Part shown: positions 62,226 to 64,000 of the stretch, in pieces
How the letters are laid out: each line of letters opens with the position of its first letter
Position numbering within the stretch: the stretch's first letter is position 1
Source: Caldilineaceae bacterium
GTDB taxonomy: Bacteria > Chloroflexota > Anaerolineae > Caldilineales > Caldilineaceae
Assembly: GCA_022842065.1 (NCBI GenBank)
Contig: JALHQH010000011.1
Span: 1-64,000 of the forward strand
Reading direction: 5' to 3'
Length of the DNA stretch: 64,000 nucleotides
Program-made: the position numbers and the translations under genes
The notes under the pieces: model-generated
Told to the model about the DNA's origin: nothing
What the model saw: only the letters and a program-made list of their open reading frames with translations
Database searches by the model: none

Positions 62226-62346
62226 GGAACGTGATGCGTAAAACGTAAAACGTGAATTTATCCCTCACCTCTTACGTTTCACGCATCACGTTTCACGCAT
62301 CACGTTTTACGCATCACGTTTTACGCATCACGTTTCACGCATCACG
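62226..62346. repeat. Five 14-bp tandem repeats with inverted partner
   Basis: ACGTTTCACGCATC occurs five times in a row (62274-62343), units three and four with one T for C. An inverted relative, GTGATGCGTAAAACGT, lies at 62231-62246. The array ends three bases before the transporter stop codon at 62349. Confidence 0.85.
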
Positions 62347-62348
62347 CC

Positions 62349-64000
62349 TTAGATTTGCCAAAACAACTTCATCCCCACCAACACCGTCATAAAAGTGACC
62401 AGTGCCATGCAACTGCCCACTTTGAGGAAATCTTGCGGCGTATAGCTGCCCGGCCCCATCATCAACACGTTGACGGGATGGGCGATCGGCGTGAGAAAGG
62501 CGGCTGAACAGGCAATCGCCACGGCGACTGCTACCGCCTGGGGATCAACGCCCGTCTGCACGGCGGCCGTCACCGCAATCGGACCGACCACCAACGCGGC
62601 GATCTGGCCGCCAATCACCTGCGTAATCAGCATGGTCAACAAAAAGAGGCCACCGATGAGGGTGAGCGGTCCATAGGGCGCGGTCAGGGTTACAATGCCC
62701 TGGCCGATGCGCTCGGCCAGCCCCGTGTTGATCATCGCGATACTGAGCGGCAACATGCCGGCAATCAAAAAGATCACGCGCCAGCCAATGCCACGGTAGG
62801 CATCATCCAGGTTGATGCAGCCGGTCAACGCCAATGCGGCGACGCCAATCATCATCGCCTCAGCGGTCGGGACGATTTCAATGATCGAAACTACTAACAC
62901 TGCCACCGTAATCACTACGGCCCACAGCGCTTTGTGCGGTCGCGCTGGGCGGGCAGTATGGGTGCTCTGTAAGACGAGGAAATCGCGCTCACGGGTTAAC
63001 TCTTTGATATTCTGCGGCGTACCGATCATGAGCAGGGCGTCACCCGGTTCCAGCGGAATTTTCCCCACATCATTGCGAAAGCTCAGTCCCTCGCGCCAGA
63101 GTGCCACCGCGGTTAGGTGATACTTGTGGCGAAAGTTGAGTTCGGTCAACGACTGGCCCAGGATTTGCGAGCGGGGCGGAATGACCACCTCGGCCAGATC
63201 GACAAAGTAATTTTGCCCATCACTGTGTTGACCATTCGAGCGGCCAATCTCCAGCCCCCAGTCGCGCAGTTTATCTACGCGATCCTCACGGCCCAGCACC
63301 ACGAGGAAGTCACCAGCCTGGATCGCTTCGTCCGGCCCAGGGTTGAGCAGCGCTTGGTGGCCGCGCCAGACAGCAACCACCGTTACTCCCAGTTCGCGCC
63401 CAATTTTACTCTGGCTCAGTGACGTGCCGACCAACTGACAAGTCGCCGGCACTTTGACTTCCCACAACTGGTCGTGTAACTGGTACATCGCTGCCAGGCT
63501 GCGTGAAAGCAGGTATGGGCTGGCACTCTGCCCCACGGTTTCGCGGCTCGGCAACATAAAACGGCCAATCAAGAGCATAAAGAGCAGCCCGGCAATCACC
63601 ACCAGGCCGCCGGTTGGGACGAAATCAGCCATATTGAGCCCAGCTTGCCCCTGGTCCCGCAAAATGCTGCTGAGAATAATGTTGGCCGTCGTAAAATAGG
63701 TCGCCATGCCACCGACCAGGGTGCCAAAGGCCAGCGGCAACAGCAGCTTGGAAGGGGGCACATCCGATTCGCGCCCGACTTGCACCGCGGCAGGCAAAAG
63801 TACAGCACCAGCAGCAATGTTATTCATCACCAGTGAGAGCAGCGCGCCAACGGTCATAAAGAGCGTGATCAGCCGCGTTTCCGAGCCACGACCCAAACGC
63901 CGCAGCCAGCCGGCAATCTGTTGCACGACCCCGGCATCTTCCAACGCCTGGGTGATGATAAACAACCCGATAATGGTGATCACCACCGACCGGCTAAAAC
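62349..64000 (-). CDS. SLC13-type permease with two RCK_C (TrkA-C) domains, N terminus cut
   Basis: A partial gene; at least 550 residues are visible, and the frame is open at the window edge. Four or five transmembrane segments (LSLVMNNIAAGAVLLPAAVQV, GGLVVIAGLLFMLLIG) precede two TrkA-C-like domains (about 175-260 and 265-345, each with VKVPATCQLVGTSL or VVIPPRSQILGQSL motifs). The remaining half is hydrophobic again (GVAALALTGCINLDDAYRGIGWRVIFLIAGMLPLS). The structure fits SLC13/YfbS-type divalent anion:sodium symporters. It is likely an anion transporter gated by a small ligand. The initiator codon lies outside the window. Confidence 0.85.
   Translation of the reverse strand, partial: FSRSVVITIIGLFIITQALEDAGVVQQIAGWLRRLGRGSETRLITLFMTVGALLSLVMNNIAAGAVLLPAAVQVGRESDVPPSKLLLPLAFGTLVGGMATYFTTANIILSSILRDQGQAGLNMADFVPTGGLVVIAGLLFMLLIGRFMLPSRETVGQSASPYLLSRSLAAMYQLHDQLWEVKVPATCQLVGTSLSQSKIGRELGVTVVAVWRGHQALLNPGPDEAIQAGDFLVVLGREDRVDKLRDWGLEIGRSNGQHSDGQNYFVDLAEVVIPPRSQILGQSLTELNFRHKYHLTAVALWREGLSFRNDVGKIPLEPGDALLMIGTPQNIKELTRERDFLVLQSTHTARPARPHKALWAVVITVAVLVVSIIEIVPTAEAMMIGVAALALTGCINLDDAYRGIGWRVIFLIAGMLPLSIAMINTGLAERIGQGIVTLTAPYGPLTLIGGLFLLTMLITQVIGGQIAALVVGPIAVTAAVQTGVDPQAVAVAVAIACSAAFLTPIAHPVNVLMMGPGSYTPQDFLKVGSCMALVTFMTVLVGMKLFWQI

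Noticed and set aside
62226..62346. Possible CRISPR array
   Set aside because: The units are 14 bp with no unique spacers between them, so it is a simple tandem repeat.
1..64000. tRNA, rRNA, prophage or integrative element
   Set aside because: No cloverleaf-like sequence, rRNA motif, integrase, capsid or conjugation gene was seen on either strand.

Overview
The window looks like a chromosomal segment of a Chloroflexota bacterium, most likely of the Anaerolineae/Caldilineae type. This is an inference. It rests on moderately high G+C, on several secreted proteins that end in a short C-terminal F/Y-x-L-P-[IL]-[IV] peptide (a pattern I associate with that phylum), on AAA-ATPase/PD-(D/E)XK (DUF1703-type) genes, on a SARP-like ATPase/TPR regulator, and on many intergenic palindromes. 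I saw no rRNA, tRNA or CRISPR array, and no prophage or large insertion sequence.

Layout. 0.5-3 kb: a small-molecule phosphotransferase, a BrnT-like toxin with a CopG-type antitoxin, and a methyltransferase. 3-7 kb: a lipoprotein that fuses YceI, a c-type haem site and a copper monooxygenase-like region, and a membrane-anchored AraC-type regulator. 7-11.3 kb: a FtsX/MacB-like permease, its ATPase and a TetR regulator. 11.4-15.4 kb: a TetR-led run with an Acg-like nitroreductase, a DUF4386-like membrane protein and an NAD-binding reductase. 15.5-19 kb: a secreted His-rich protein, an ATPase/nuclease and a DUF2461 protein. 19.5-27.6 kb: all genes on the plus strand. They are a SARP-like regulator, a secreted RCC1-repeat protein, a 64-residue lasso-like precursor, an HPr-kinase-like ATPase and a PqqD-like recognition protein. 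This is a candidate RiPP locus without a cyclase. 27.7-33 kb: two TetR circuits with visible palindromic operators, one before an Fe-S/SCP2 fusion and a short-chain dehydrogenase, the other between a metallo-beta-lactamase-fold hydrolase and its regulator. 33-39 kb: membrane and secreted proteins and a decayed HNH endonuclease. 39-42 kb: uvrA. 42-43.5 kb: two different HigBA-type modules arranged tail to tail. 43.5-47 kb: a nucleotidyltransferase, an ABC-2 exporter, and a TfoX-domain gene with a LexA-like box in its promoter. 47-50 kb: a large secreted repeat/RTX protein and a MazG-like protein. 50-57 kb: an ECF sigma factor with an HTH partner, a WYL regulator, a GNAT enzyme, an M20 peptidase, a DUF5615/DUF433 pair and an HTH-lectin-like fusion. 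57-64 kb: surface proteins, two tandem YbdK-type ligases and a SLC13-type transporter cut by the window end.

Three themes stand out. First, secreted proteins with unrelated folds share the same C-terminal hexapeptide, which suggests a common sorting or anchoring signal. Second, there are four compact toxin-antitoxin loci. Third, two MITE-like families and several other hairpin repeats fill the intergenic spaces, and one copy supplies the last 33 codons of the HPr-kinase-like gene. All function calls come from reading motifs and family resemblance by eye; no database search was run.
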